A stretch of DNA of 64,000 nucleotides from Protea cynaroides (taxonomy: Eukaryota; Streptophyta; Magnoliopsida; Proteales; Proteaceae), in NCBI GenBank assembly GCA_028583415.1, contig CM053269.1, positions 47,153,888 through 47,217,887 of the forward strand, written 5' to 3'. Position numbers and translations under genes: made by a program. The notes beneath the pieces are model-generated. The model did not search any database. It was not told where the DNA came from and worked only from the letters and a program-made list of their open reading frames with translations. This document shows positions 47,200 to 59,028 of this stretch, in pieces; within the stretch, counting starts at the first letter, position 1, and each line of letters opens with the position of its first letter.

Positions 47200-48030
47200 A
47201 ATTATCCTAAGTCGGATTGTTTGAATTTCAAATCATCATATCTTGATCATCCGACATCGGATTCAGATGATTCCAAGACCATTATTCTTCATTCATGATG
47301 TTCTACAAAGTGGACATAAAAAATCCCGGGTAGAAGTCACCAGTGGGTCCCATGCAAGCTTGCATGCACAATTATCGTTAGAACTTCAAAGCTTCATATT
47401 TTTTCCGTTCTACATCGAATTCAGATGATTCCAAGACCATTATTCTTCATTCATGATGTTCTACAAAATGGACGTAAAAAATCTCGGGTAGAAGTCACCA
47501 GTGGGTCCCATGCAAGCTTTCATGCAAAATTATCGTTAGAACTTCAAAGCTTCATATCTTTTCCGTTCTACATCGGATTCAGACGATTCCAAGCCATTGT
47601 TCTTCATTTGTGATGTACTACAAAGTGGACGTGGAAAATCTCGGGTAAAAATTTTCGGAGGGTCCCATGCAAAATTACATATGGAAATGGTCATTTAATA
47701 TTCAAAAATTCATATTTTGATCATTCCATATCCGAATCAGGTGATTCCAGTCTCATTATGTTCCATTTTTAGTGCTTTACAAAGTGGACGTAAAATATTT
47801 TCGGTAGAAGCCTCCGAAGGATCTCATGCAGAATGGTCAGTTAAATTATCGATAATTGGTCCGCTTAAACTTCAAAAATTCATAAGTTGACCATTTTACT
47901 TCCAAATGAGGTGATTCAAGTCCCTATATTCCTCATTTTTAATGTTCTACAAAATGAACGCAAAAAATTTGGAATAGAGGCCATCGAAAAATTCCATGCG
48001 GGATAACGGGTGAAATGACCCGTGAAATGA
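47200..48030 (+). repeat. 158-bp tandem repeat in the giant LTR
   Basis: Units begin at 47271, 47429, 47587 and 47745, exactly 158 bp apart, plus a diverged unit at 47915. Each contains tgttctacaaa.tggacgtaaaa, ggtagaagtc and cttcaaa.cttcatat. Satellite-like unit length. Confidence 0.88.
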
Positions 48031-48171
48031 CAAGGAGAGAAAACCCAGTTAATTCCAATCAATCCAGTCAACTCAGTTCAAGCCAGTTTTGGTCCAACCT
48101 AGCTCAATCCATATCAGTTGTCAACCTAAGTCAGTCTCAACCCATTTCGAATCAGTTCATCTATGTGCATA

Positions 48172-48172
<1 letters not shown>

Positions 48173-48262
<90 letters not shown>
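48173..48262. repeat. (AT)n microsatellite
   Basis: About 45 AT units with a few interruptions. Reading frames across it are artefacts. Confidence 0.9.
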
Positions 48263-48264
<2 letters not shown>

Positions 48265-48299
48265 TATGTGTATATATGTATATAATATATATTATTATA

Positions 48300-49230
48300 T
48301 GTAAATGATAATCCAAAAGATTTTGATAAGAAAAAGGAAAGAGGGGAGAGAGGAAACGTGAAAGTGAAGGGGGATTTCGGTTTTGGAGATAATCCAAAAA
48401 ATTTTTGAGAAGAAAAAGGAAAGAGGGGAGAGAAAAAACGTGAAAAATAATGGGGATTTCGATTTTGGAGATAATCCAAAAGATTTTGAGAAGAAAAAGG
48501 AAAGAGGGGAGAAAAGAAACGTGAAAGGGAGTTTTTTTTAGGTTTTCTAGATGATTTCCAAAAGATTTTGTTGAAAAAAAAGGGGAAGAAGAAAGAGAGG
48601 AAAAACATGAGCTTTTCTAAAGGAATCCAAAAGATTTTGTTGGAGAAAAAAAAGGAAAGCGAGAGAGAGGAAAAACATGAGCCTTTGTAAGAGAATCCAA
48701 AAGATTTTGTTGGAGAAAAAAAAGGAAAGAAGAAAGAGAAAACGTGGGGGTTTTTAGGAGGCTCACGGTTTTAGGGATTGGAAAAAAAAAGAAAAAAAAG
48801 GGGGAGAGAGAGGACGTGAAAAGGGAGAAGATTTAGGGTTTCTAGATTTTTTTTCAAAAGGAAAGGAAAGGGAAGATAAAAGAGACGTGACAGAGAGAAG
48901 AAGAGAGGACTTTTTCCAAAGAGAAAAAAAAGTGGAAAGAGAAAAAAAAACGTGAAAGGCTTTTGGGGCTAAGTTTTGGGAGAAAAGTAAGGGAAGAAGA
49001 GAGAAAAAAAAAAAAGGGGAAAGAAAAAAACGTGAAAGGCTTTTGAGGCTCACGTTTTTTTGGGAGAAAAAGAAGGGAAGAAGAGAGAAAAAAGAGGAAG
49101 AAAAAAAATCAGAAAAAAGAGAAAAGAAAAAACGTGAAAAGGGAGTTTGATAGAGTTTGGGCTCTCGGTTTTGGAGAAAAAAAAAAGGAAGAAAGAAGAA
49201 GAAGAAGGGAGGAGCAAGATAAACCTACGA
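48300..49230 (+). repeat. Purine-rich degenerate array
   Basis: About 930 bp almost entirely A and G on the plus strand, built from variants of aagaaaaaggaaagaggggagag...aacgtgaaa...ggttttggaga. Each unit carries an isolated ACGTG word. Shadow frames on the minus strand are Ser/Phe-rich artefacts. Confidence 0.85.
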
Positions 49231-50194
49231 GCATCTAGGTAAGCTGCCTTTACTTCTATTGTTTTGCTTAACTACAAATCTCCATCTCATAAACCACTCT
49301 ACCTCACCATTAACCAATTTCCATCACCAATCTAGCCTACACTTGGTTTCAATCCCTATACAACCACCACTCTAACCGATTTCATCTCATACTTCAATCA
49401 TCAGCCTTGTGCTACCTACCCGTAACCCCACTCACTTCCATCTCCTACTGAACCAACCAACACCCCACACCACTTACCTGAACCTAGCCATGTTACAATA
49501 CCCGAACCTGTCCATCAAGTCCTAGACCAATTCCCCTCATCCAACCATTGGATCAACATTCCTCATCTTACCCTTGATCTTTCCATTAAATATGGGTCAT
49601 TGATTGAATCTATGATCATGATATGCTTGAATAAAAATCTAAATTTTGATTCTTTATCGTGTTCATATGATGCCCATTCAAAATCTGATCCATTGAATGT
49701 GAAATTTGTTTTGATCATGTGATGAAAATTTATCCATTGATATTTGAATGAATGAATTTGACTAATTGATGTGAATTTAATCTGAATCGTTGATCTTTAA
49801 GATCCAATCATGTGAATGGATGGTTAATTAATCTGAACCATTGATTTTAATTTGATGATGATTTAATGATGAATTAATTTGAGCCATTAAAGTCTGATTA
49901 ACTGATGTTATATGATCTGAACTGTTGATTTAAAATCTTGAATTACTTTCAATCATCAATCAAATGTGATTTCGGTCACATTGTTGATAATCGATGCATT
50001 GAATCTAGACCGTAGATCTGAAAATACGTTTTGATTAATTGACTCACATGCCTTGGTTGTTTATCACATGCCATATTTTGATGCTATATTGTTCACATGC
50101 TATATTTGGATGCTTATATGCACACACTGCCACAATTGGAATAATCACACTGCCATGATTGGAATGATCATATTCACATGCTATATTAAATGTT

Positions 50195-50700
50195 TATTGT
50201 CATAATTAGGGTAGAAAATCCTAAAATAGAAAGAAATTAACAATTAGGGTAGAAACCCTAAAAAATGGAAAAAAAATAACAATTAGGGTAGAAAACCCTA
50301 AAATGAAAAGAAAGTAACAATTAGGATAGAAAACCTTAAAATAGAAAGAAAATAACAATTAGGGTAGAAAACCCTAAAAAATGGAAAGAAAATAATTAGG
50401 GTAGAAAACCCTAAAATGGAAAACTTGGGTGAAAACCTAAAATGGAAAGAAAATAACAATTAGGGTAGAAAACCCTAAAAAATGGAAAGAAAATAGTGAT
50501 TAGGGTAGAAAACCCTAAAATGGAAAGAAAATAGCAATTAGGGTAGAAAACCTTAAAATGGAAAGAAAATAATAATTAGGGTTGGAAACCTTAAAAAATG
50601 AAAAGAATGCAAAGAATTAGGGTAGAAAACCCTAAAATGGAAAAAAATAGCAATTAGGGTAGAAAACCCTAAATATGGAAAGAAAATAGCAATTAGGGTC
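50195..50700 (+). repeat. Array of TTAGGGT...ACCCTAA palindromes (telobox-like)
   Basis: About a dozen units of roughly 38-42 bp: acaattagggtagaaaaccc followed by taaaatggaaagaaaat. In most units TTAGGGT and ACCCTAA face each other across about 5 nt, forming a near-perfect stem and containing the plant telobox AACCCTAA. Confidence 0.88.
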
Positions 50701-51069
50701 TTGTCATGCTTAGAAGATAGCCTACTAGATCATGCCATATAGGCTCTTGCCTTATTTGCAATACATGTCATATTTGAAAGATTTTTAAACAATCTTACTG
50801 TATGTGAATTTCTTGCCATAAATATTTTATGTACCATATTTAGATAAAATATTTTATTTTTTGGCAATAACTTATTTTATGCAACACCATAGTCAAACTG
50901 CCATATCTGCACACTTCTAGAAGACAATCTAGGCGTGGGGACGTGCATTTAGGCACCCACATTCTTGGAAAGGGCATAATGGGAATAATAAAACCTTAAT
51001 AAAGAAAGAGAATTCTTTGTCAAACCTTCCAAAATTAGAATTCAGAATGAAAAGGGTAATTTAGGACGA

Positions 51070-51860
51070 TTTGCCCCTCGGCAAACCCTAAACCTATAAT
51101 AGGTTTTAAACCCTAAACCTAGAATAGGTTCTCAATCATTAACCTAGAACAGGTTATCCAGTTCGAACTACGTGGATTCTGATTCCTAGGGCAAACCCTA
51201 GGATACGTAGGCCATTTGGGAGAATCCCAAATTCGGATCCACTTCTTAGCCCACTTGGACTATCCATAGATCCACTAGGATATCTATCCATATTCCAACC
51301 CAAAAAGGGTTATCCACACCTTAGTCCACTCAGACTATCCATAGATCCACTAGGATACTTACCCATATTTTGACCCAAATAGGGTTATCCAGCTCGAACT
51401 ACGTGGATTCTGATTCCTAGGGCAAACCCTAGGATACGTAGGCTATTTGGGAGAAACCCAAATTCGGATCCACACATTTAGTCCACTCGGACTATCCATA
51501 GATCCACTAGGATATTTATCCACACCTTAGTCCACTCGGACTATCCATAGATCCACTTGGATATCTATCCATATTCCAACCCAAAAAGGGTTATCCAAAC
51601 CTTAGTCCACTTGGACTATCCATAGATCCACTAGGACATTCATCCATATTCCAACCCAAAAAGGGTTATCCAAACCTTAGTCCACTTGGACCATCCATAG
51701 ATCCACTAGGATATTTACCCATATTTCAACCCACATAGGGTTATCCACATTCCAACCCAGAATGGGTTATCTATATTTCAACCCAAATAGGGTTATTCTT
51801 AGATCCACTAGGACTATCTATCAGTCCACATGGACTATCCGGATCCTAACCCATAGGATT
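51070..51860 (+). repeat. About 75-bp tandem repeat near the giant LTR end
   Basis: Units contain ttagtccactnggactatcc, atagatccactaggatat and ccaacccaaaaagggttatcc. A 75-bp spacing is measured at 51591 and 51666. Units are partly shuffled. Confidence 0.8.
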
Positions 51861-52297
51861 TCTCAACCTTTCAAGCATAAATTTCAACTTGAACAAAGAA
51901 CTTAATCATGCACAAGCATAAATTACAATCATAAACTTTAATCACACCTGAACTACGATGGTGAACCTGATTTTTGAAATAATTCTGTGATACGTAGGCA
52001 ATCTGATGGATACAGATTCGGTTCAATGATATCAAACCACTTGGTTTGGTTTAATTTAATAAATAGACTCTAGCATAAGAAAGGTATAGGAGACCGATTT
52101 CGATCGGGCGGTTTGGGTGCCTAACCCCTTCCCATAACCGTAACCTGACGCTTACCCAATCTCTGATGGACCAGAAATCCAATCTAAGGGTCATGAGTTA
52201 ATCGAAGTCTTACCTTGGGGTGAGATTTCACATTTCTAAGGTCCTAGACCTAAACCTCGGTGGCGACTTCAAAAGATTTTCATCTTTGTCCTCACAG

Positions 52298-52314
52298 TGG
52301 CGACTTCACTGGGG
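52298..52314 (+). other. Primer binding site, tRNA-Arg type
   Basis: TGGCGACTTCACTGGGG is close to TGGCGACTCCGCTGGGG, the complement of the plant tRNA-Arg(ACG) 3' end (two differences). Ogre elements use tRNA-Arg (family knowledge). Confidence 0.75.
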
Positions 52315-52387
52315 ATATAAATGTCAAACTCCTAAATGAAAACTTTCCTTGTGTGAATTGGATGCTAGATTTTAGGATACTATATTT

Positions 52388-52879
52388 ATGCTTGTATATT
52401 ATTGCTTTGGGGGGAATGGGTTCAGTTACACATTCGTGCGAGTAGCTGAATCGGGTCCCATACATATGGGGCAGCCCGCTATGCGAAACACACAGCCTTG
52501 GCCTGTACTTTGTGAGACCACGACCGGCGAGCAGCCTCTAACGAGAGTTTCTTGGGTCCGCCTGGGAATGCGTTATGCTACTCCACGTCGCTTGAATCCT
52601 TGCAACATAGTATATAAAGGGATTTGGGGCCCATTATTCATCGAGCATTCGGTGATAGGTTACCCCATCCTCGTCAAGGTGGCCTTTTCTGTCCTAACCC
52701 AGATTGTAGCCCAATGTTTGTTATTTTTTGGTTCATCCCTGAACCGACCCGGTAAAATCGGCTTAATCATGACATCCATGTTCGAGACGTCGAAGTTCTG
52801 CCCGTTTTTGTCCTCGATTGGTCAACATGTTAGAATCTACACGATGAACATCTTGAACTCTCCCCCATTGGGATTATGA
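52388..52879 (+). other. Leader open frame of unknown meaning (163 codons)
   Basis: An open frame starts 70 bp after the primer site. I recognise no domain; its composition does not stand out and its C-terminal half could be chance. It contains the word tatataaaggga (about 52611), which could be a promoter. I would not call it a gene without a homologue. Confidence 0.25.
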
Positions 52880-53529
52880 GGTATGTATACACCTGTTCTA
52901 CATCATAGTAAACGGTCACTATACACCCTCCATTAAGTAAGCTCAATGTGTCGAATCTCTCATTGTTAACACGTCGATTTCAAAAAATGAACAAAAAATC
53001 CCTGTCAAGAAATAGATACCATGGTCAAGAAGAAATTTACTAGTTTGTTCATCTATGAACCGCTTTTGCTAATCATCCTTAATAAGGACGATGGATTAAT
53101 ATATCCATTTCAATTTCATCGAATTCGATAATCCAATTGGCCAGACCTTGGTATCACTGATTATCCATTTTAGAATCATGAGGTCCCAAGACTGAACACA
53201 TGGCTTAATCAAATTCAATTAAATTAACTTGGATAATGTTTACCCAATCGCCCTTATGAAGGAGCTAACTCTTGTTTGGTTGAGTCATCCTTGATTGTGC
53301 ATGTGACTTCTTCTACTCCTTTAGATGTTTAGAATCTTGATATTTCTCCATTGGATTTCAATGCCTTTGGAAAAGAAAATCAAACTACAACCATATCCAC
53401 CCTTTTAGGGTGAGAGGCCCCTACAATTAGGGAATTGTCTTGATCTCCCACCTTGAGATCCATCCATATTATTTTTCTAAATGAATCAATGGAAATCATG
53501 AATCTAGATCTCGATTGAACATCAAATTT

Positions 53530-54660
53530 TGTAAGAAAGAAGGAAATAATCAGCCCCTAGGCAAATCCAATCATAGTTCCCGATTCATCTCTGAATTAAG
53601 GAAAGATTCAGCCCCTAGGCAAATCCAATCATAGTTTTCGATTCATCTTTGAATTAAAGAAAGATTCAGCCCCTAGGCAAATCCAATCATAGTTTTCAAT
53701 GTACCTTAAAATTAAGAAAAGATTCAGTCCCTAGAAATCCAATCATAGTTCTCAATGTACCTTTGAATTAAGGAAAGATTCAGCCCCTAGGCAAATCCAA
53801 TCATAGTTCTCGATTCATCTTTGAATTAAGGAAAGATTCAGCCCCTAGGCAAATCCAATCATAGTTCCCAATGTACCTTAGAATTAAGGAAAGATTCAGT
53901 CCCTAGGCAAATCCAATCATAGTTCTCGATTCATCTCTAAATTAAGGAAAGATTCAGCCCCTAGGCAAATCCAATCATACTTCTCAATTCATCTCATAAT
54001 TAAGGAAAGATTCAGCCCCTAGGCAAATCCAATCATATTTCACGATTCATCTCTGCATTAAGGAAAGATTCAGCCCCTAGGCAAATCCAATCAATATTCC
54101 CTATTCACCTTTGAATTAAGGAAAGGTTCAGCCCCTAGGCAGGTCCAATCATCATTTCGGTTCATCCAGAATTAAGGAAAGATTCAGCCCCTAGGCAGAT
54201 TCAATCACATTCAGTTCAATTCAATATCAAAGAAATATTCAGCCCCAGATTCAATCACCATTTCTGGTTCATCTCATAACTGAAGAAAGGTTCAAATTCT
54301 AGGCGAGTTCAATCATCATTTTGGTTCATCCGTAATTAAGGAAAGATTCAGCCCCTAGGCAGATTCAATTACATTCAGTTCATCTCAGAATCAAAAAAAA
54401 TATTCAGCCCCTAGGCAGGTCCAACCACCATTTCTGGTTCATCTCAGAACGGAAGGAAAGATTCAGCCCCTAGGTAGATCCAATCATCATTTCGGTTCAT
54501 CCAGAATTAAGGAAAGATTCAGCCTCTAGGCAGATTCAATCACATCCAATTCATCTCAGAATCAAAGAAATATTCAGCCCTAGATTCAACCACCATTTCT
54601 GGTTCATCTCAGAATTAAAAAAAGGGTTTAACCTTTAGGCAGGTTCAATCATCACTCCCA
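53530..54660 (+). repeat. 58-bp tandem array in the Ogre-like leader
   Basis: About 18 units of gattcagcccctaggcaaat, ccaatcatagtt, cgattcatct and aattaaggaaa. The 58-bp spacing is exact between 53605, 53663 and 53721. Later units (from about 54120) switch to aggttcaatcatcatttcggttcatcc and become irregular. Confidence 0.88.
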
Positions 54661-55229
54661 GATCATGCTAAAATGAAGAAGGCATTCGGACCCTAGGCTT
54701 TTTCACCCTTCACCTCCTGTTTAGGTTCCGGTTCATGTTGGAACTAGGAAAAGTTTCATTCTTCTGAATTCAATTAGTAACTAGGCTTATCCAACCATCA
54801 ACTTTGCTTAGGGTTCAGATTCATGTTGAAATTAAGAAGAGTCTCATTCATCTGAATTCATTTAGCCACTAGGCTTATCCAACCATCAACTGTGGTTCAA
54901 GTTCTGATTTATGTTGGAACTAAGAAGAGTTCCATTCATTTGAATTTAATTAGCCCCTAGGCTAGTCCAACCGTCAACTCCAGTTCAGGTTCAAATTCAT
55001 GTTGGACCTAAGAAAGGTTCCATTCATATGAACTCAATGTGAGCATGAGTTAGTCTCTAGGCCTGTTCAACCATTACATCTGGTCAGTGTTCCATTTCAT
55101 GAAGGAATCGAAGAGAATTTCAATCATTTCAACTCAATCAATCCGTCATCTCTAGCAATCCATGATTGTCATCCTTGGCCTCTATCAATCGGAGCCCAAC
55201 TCAAGCAATCCTTGCCTCTAGCAACTAGA

Positions 55230-55510
55230 GCCCAGTCCATTACTGTCAATCTTGATCTCTATCAATCAGAGACTAATTCAAAATCAATCTTAATCTCTAT
55301 CAATCAGAGATCAATTCAAAGTCAATCTTGATCTCTATCAATCAGAGACCAATTCAAAGTCAACTCTGTCTCTATCAATCAGAGACCAATTCAAAGTCAA
55401 CTCTGTCTCTATCAATCAGAGACCAATTCAAAGTCAATCTTGTCTCTATCAATCGGAGACCGATTCAAAATCAATCTCTGGCTCTATCAATTAGAGCCCG
55501 ATCCATGTCT
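55230..55510 (+). repeat. 35-38-bp tandem array
   Basis: Seven or so units of tctctatcaatcagagaccaa and ttcaaagtcaa. The words tctctatcaatcagaga are partly palindromic (TCTCT...AGAGA). The apparent protein repeat (SIRDQFKVN) is a by-product. Confidence 0.85.
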
Positions 55511-55759
55511 ATCATAGCCCAGTGCTATAAGTTAGGATCGCTCATCAAGAATGGCGAACGAGGAGGATTCCCCATTGCTTGTCAATAAAGATCAATTCCA
55601 GATTCTGGAGTCTTCAGGAAATCATGAACCTTCAGCTATGATAGTGCTATCCCATCTCGGGCATTTCTGTCCCATTGGCCAGGGAAATGCTAGAATCCAA
55701 AGAGTTGCCCTCATATTTCTTATTATTCAAAGAGAGGAATGAAATTTTCCCAAGCAGTA

Positions 55760-56300
55760 GGGTAGACCAAAGATGAGATCCAATGTACCCCAAGCTAGGA
55801 TAAGAACCAGAATGGTCCAATGATGAAACCTTTAACCCATAATTGGGCATGGACCGATTGAACTTAGACCCAAATTGAGTCGCGATGAAGAAAGCCAATG
55901 ACCCCCAAACTGGGGCATGAACCGGATTGACCTTGGGCCTGAATTGGGTATGGTTCAATGAGGAAAGTCATGAGCCCTAAGCTGGTCATAAACCAGATTG
56001 ACCTTGGACCCAAATTGGGTGTGGTCCAATGAGGAAAGCCATTATAAACTGGGGCATGAATCAACTTGACCTTGACCCAAACTGAGAGTGGTCTAATAAA
56101 GAAATCCATTGAACCCCTAAGCCGAGGCATAAACTAGACTAATCTTGGACTCAAAATGGTGTAGTGCAATGGCGATACCCCTTGCTCCCCAAGCTGGGGC
56201 ATAAGCCAAAATGATTTTGAATTCAGCTAGAAGTGGTCCATTGATGAATCCACTGAACCCCAAACTCGGGCATGAACCAGAGTAACCTTGAGCTTAAAAA
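55760..56300 (+). repeat. About 70-bp tandem array
   Basis: Units contain ccccaagctggggcatgaac, agattgaccttggacccaaa and ttgggtgtggtccaatgagg. Spacing of 71 bp is measured at 55929 and 56000. AAGCTGGGGC/GCCCCAGCTT-type words and ttgg...ccaa give many small inverted repeats. Confidence 0.82.
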
Positions 56301-56478
56301 GCAATAGTCCAGTTATGAATGGATCCTAAAAGGAAAAAAAAAAGAGAGGTAAGAATTGTATGGAACCCTGAAAGCTAGGCATCTTGCACCTATTGATAGA
56401 GGGGCATGATGAGTCCTGCTGTTAGAGGTCTAAAGGAAGATTTATTCCCACAACGACTGAAGGTGGTCGTCGAAGGCG

Positions 56479-56877
56479 TTATGCCCAACTGGAGCCGCTT
56501 GGACGAACTAGTTGTTTCAACTTTCTATTATCGGTATTCGAAAGGTCATCCATGTTTGGGTCCAAGATTGATATACTTGTTGACAAGTCCAGTCCAATCT
56601 TCAGTATCTCGCTCAGGAATTCTTTCTGCTGAGCTTGCATCTGATAGACCAGGTTTGTAACAATGGTCTCCGAATTCCTATGAGGTGGGCCTGGTAAATT
56701 TGTCGGTACCTCTGGAACCTGTTCTTCCTCAACTTCCGGGCTTGGCTCTCTAACATGGCCTGGTGCAACCTGTTCTTCTTCCTCGAGGCGCATCCTAGCC
56801 TGGTGACGCTTCCGACCCCTACGATCGTTTCCGCCCACCGTCTCAGACTATTCTGGTTGGATCTGAGAAAAAGACAT
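56479..56877 (-). pseudogene. Gag-like N-terminal fragment of a minus-strand gypsy element
   Basis: Minus strand from ATG 56877 with one stop near 56848. It is basic at first (RRGRKRHQAR), then Glu/Pro-rich (EEEEQVAPGHVREPSPEVEEE), then an amphipathic stretch NLVYQMQAQQKEFLSEIL. This composition is usual for the gag start of Tekay/Del-like elements, but the gag core is missing: the sequence breaks into the repeat-rich DNA at about 56450. Identification is by composition and position only. Confidence 0.45.
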
Positions 56878-57000
56878 AACACATGAGAATGGAACCATAG
56901 TGGTGTTAGTTTTGAACAATATAAGGTAAAACAGTCGCAAAAAAGAATATTTAACTTCACAAGATTTTACAATTTTTCAGAGATTTTTCTGGTTATTCTA

Positions 57001-57260
57001 GTGTTGACCGGTCGCAACATACCGGTCGCACCCCTGTGGAATATGCTGCGACCGGTATAGTCGACCGGTCAGAATTTAATTTCTGACCGAGACATAGCGG
57101 TCGCATGCCTGGAGAGGTACCGGTCGACACTGTGTATACAGTGTTGCGACCGGTATAGTCGACCGGTCAATTATTCTGACCGAGACATAGCGGACGCATG
57201 TCTGTAGGGATACTGGTCGACCGGTATAGGCAAAACCGTCGACCGGTATGCCCAGATTTG
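57001..57260 (+). repeat. ACCGGTCGAC palindrome array before the antisense gene
   Basis: More than ten copies of ACCGGT or GTCGACCGGTC-type words, with a 98-bp larger repeat (gcgaccggtatagtcgaccgg at 57048 and 57146). The first part is nearly the same as 60817-60890 inside the LTR. Confidence 0.85.
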
Positions 57261-57413
57261 GTTTTAAAATCGCAAAAAGTGAGAAATTTCTCACTTTTCT
57301 TCTTCCTTTCTTCTCCGGTGGCGATTTCTCTCTGCTCTACTGAGTTGCTACAGTCCGACCGGTGACCTTAGAAGCCGATTTCTCCCGTTCAAGACTTAGA
57401 ACATCGTCTCCAG

Positions 57414-57851
57414 GTAGGTCTCTTCCCTCTCTTTCAAGTTTTTATCATTTTTACATATCGTCTTTATGTAAAATTTTAGGTTTTTCTTTGATTGAGAGAT
57501 TCCAACCGTAGGAACTCTTTTCCTTCGGCTTAGAAAGGGTTTAGGGACCCCTAAGAGCAAAATCCCTCAACCTATTTGGACTTCCACCGAAAGGTTTTGA
57601 TAAAAATCGAATTTTTACACTTTTTAACCTAGGTTTTCAACAAAATTCGAATTTTCTTGATTTTTCTCAAATTCCCAAAATTTCATATTGTAATTGTCTG
57701 TGATTGATTTGTTGAAGAGTGTGGGGGTTACGTAAGTCCTCCTCCCCATGTTTTTGGGTGAGTTCGAGGCTTCTTCCCAATTTACAGTCGTTATACTGCC
57801 GAAATTTCGATAAAATCTAATATTTTCTTCTTATTTTCTTTTGTTTTGCAG
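57414..57851 (+). other. Probable 5' UTR intron of the antisense gene
   Basis: Donor CTCCAG/GTAGGT at 57414 and acceptor TTTTGCAG ending at 57851, five bases before the start codon. The sequence between is T-rich and has no reading frame. Confidence 0.6.
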
Positions 57852-57855
57852 TTTA

Positions 57856-59028
57856 ATGGCTCCACGTCGTGCACTGGGCAAACGTCCTCATGGCTCAAGC
57901 GTTCGCGCTATTCAGCCACCCGCTCCACAACTCGATGAGCGTTGGTTTCAATCCTTAGAGGCACAAGCTCGTTTCCCATGGTTCGATAGCAAAAACATCG
58001 AATCCGGGCGTCGAGTTAACTTGGATCAGCTAGAGAGGTTCGATGTGCGAGCCACTTTCGACGCGCTTGGGTGGGTACCGGTAATATCCTACACTGATAC
58101 CACCCGTCCCAACCTGGTTAAGCATTTCTATGCTAACCTGGAGCTGCATGGGGATGTCAATGATCCCAACCAGGGTAGGGACTTGCGCATCACCAGCTAC
58201 GTCAAGGGTGTACCTATCTCCTTCAACACCCACCAGTTAGCTGATCTGTTGGGGGTACCCAACGATGGAGACCTATTCTACTGCCCCCCAAAGGTGAAGG
58301 GCTATCTGAGCGAGGACTTACGCCGAGAGATCGCAGAGTAGATCCTCAATCCTGGGGCTCCTATGAAGGCAGCTAGTCTGAAGCCCCTAGCTCATGTCTA
58401 TAGTCGCATCATCCAGCACGACATCGTGCCCCAGAGCGGCCACTACAGTGAGTTATCTCAGCTCACTCAGTACATCATCTATTGCGTCTGCACTGGGGAG
58501 CGGGTCTCTCTCCTTTACCTCATCATTCGGACCATGCATCAGGCGACCCTGGTCGATCAGGCCAGTAACCTTCCATATGGTCGTCTTATCACCTTCCTTC
58601 TACGTCGCCTGGGTGTGAGCATGAGAGGTGAGGTGACTGTTGAGGATACTATGACATCCGACATTGACTGGGACGCTATTCAAAGGATGCAGATGGTTGA
58701 CCTGCCCGTTAGCGATGACGAGTTGGAGGCTCGCCCTCGCCCACTCGGGAGGGTAGCAGCCCAAAAGATAGCGGCGGCAATGCGGCCTATGCGCGGAGGT
58801 CGGGGGTGATGATGACGATATGGTCGGGGAAGGACCAGTGCATGTCCCACGGCCTACACCGCGCAGACCACCGTCTTTCTCTACAGTTGGACCATCTCAG
58901 CCTTCTCCCGACACCATGATGGGTATGTTTATGGAGATCAGGGACGCTCAGCGTGAGATGAGCCGTGACTTGGCGCAGTTGATCAGGTGCACTAGCTCAG
59001 GGTCGCTTACGAGCGAGATTACGATATA
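57856..59028 (+). pseudogene. Putative plant transposon protein (Transposase_32-like), one stop and one frameshift
   Basis: Starts MAPRRALGKRPHG directly after a splice acceptor. The body (about 57940-58800) reads RWFQSLEAQARFPWFDSKNIE, then WVPVISYTDTTRPNLVKHFYANLE, then SFNTHQLADLLGVPNDGD, and later PMKAASLKPLAHVYSRIIQHD. This is the layout of the putative plant transposon protein family common in plant repeats; its role is unknown. The tail has a helix MMGMFMEIRDAQREMSRDLAQ. A TAG stop at 58339 and a one-base shift in the G run near 58804 break it. It lies antisense to the surrounding minus-strand gypsy parts. Confidence 0.72.

Larger units (their letters stand above)
46921..52296 (+). repeat. 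Giant Ogre-like 5' LTR (about 5.4 kb)
   Basis: TG...CA ends, directly followed by a primer site. It holds at least five different tandem arrays (listed separately). Size fits Ogre LTRs, which reach 5-6 kb. A second LTR of the same copy is not in the window, so the boundaries rest on the primer site and the terminal dinucleotides. Confidence 0.68.
46921..56450 (+). mobile_element. Ogre-like Ty3/gypsy element: giant LTR and leader, coding part not present
   Basis: It starts TGTAAGCACCCC. The LTR end is placed at 52296 (CCTCACA) because a primer site follows. The motif GGGAAGGGGTTAGGCACCC on the minus strand (about 52119-52137) and the ggtcctagacc...ggtggcgact end recur at 63524-64000, supporting the family call. 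After the primer site comes a 4-kb leader full of tandem repeats without gag-pol; the right boundary at about 56450 is approximate. Confidence 0.72.

Noticed and set aside
47200..48030. Centromeric satellite
   Set aside because: Only about five units, embedded in an LTR with other arrays; I keep it as an LTR repeat.
48015..49053. Several open frames of 75-136 codons
   Set aside because: They come from the AT microsatellite and the purine-rich array; no natural protein composition.
53530..54660. Possible CRISPR array (regular 58-bp units)
   Set aside because: Units are repeated along their whole length without unique spacers, in plant DNA and with no cas genes.
55328..55588. Repetitive 86-codon frame (SIRDQFKVN repeats)
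   Set aside because: Direct by-product of the 35-38-bp DNA array.
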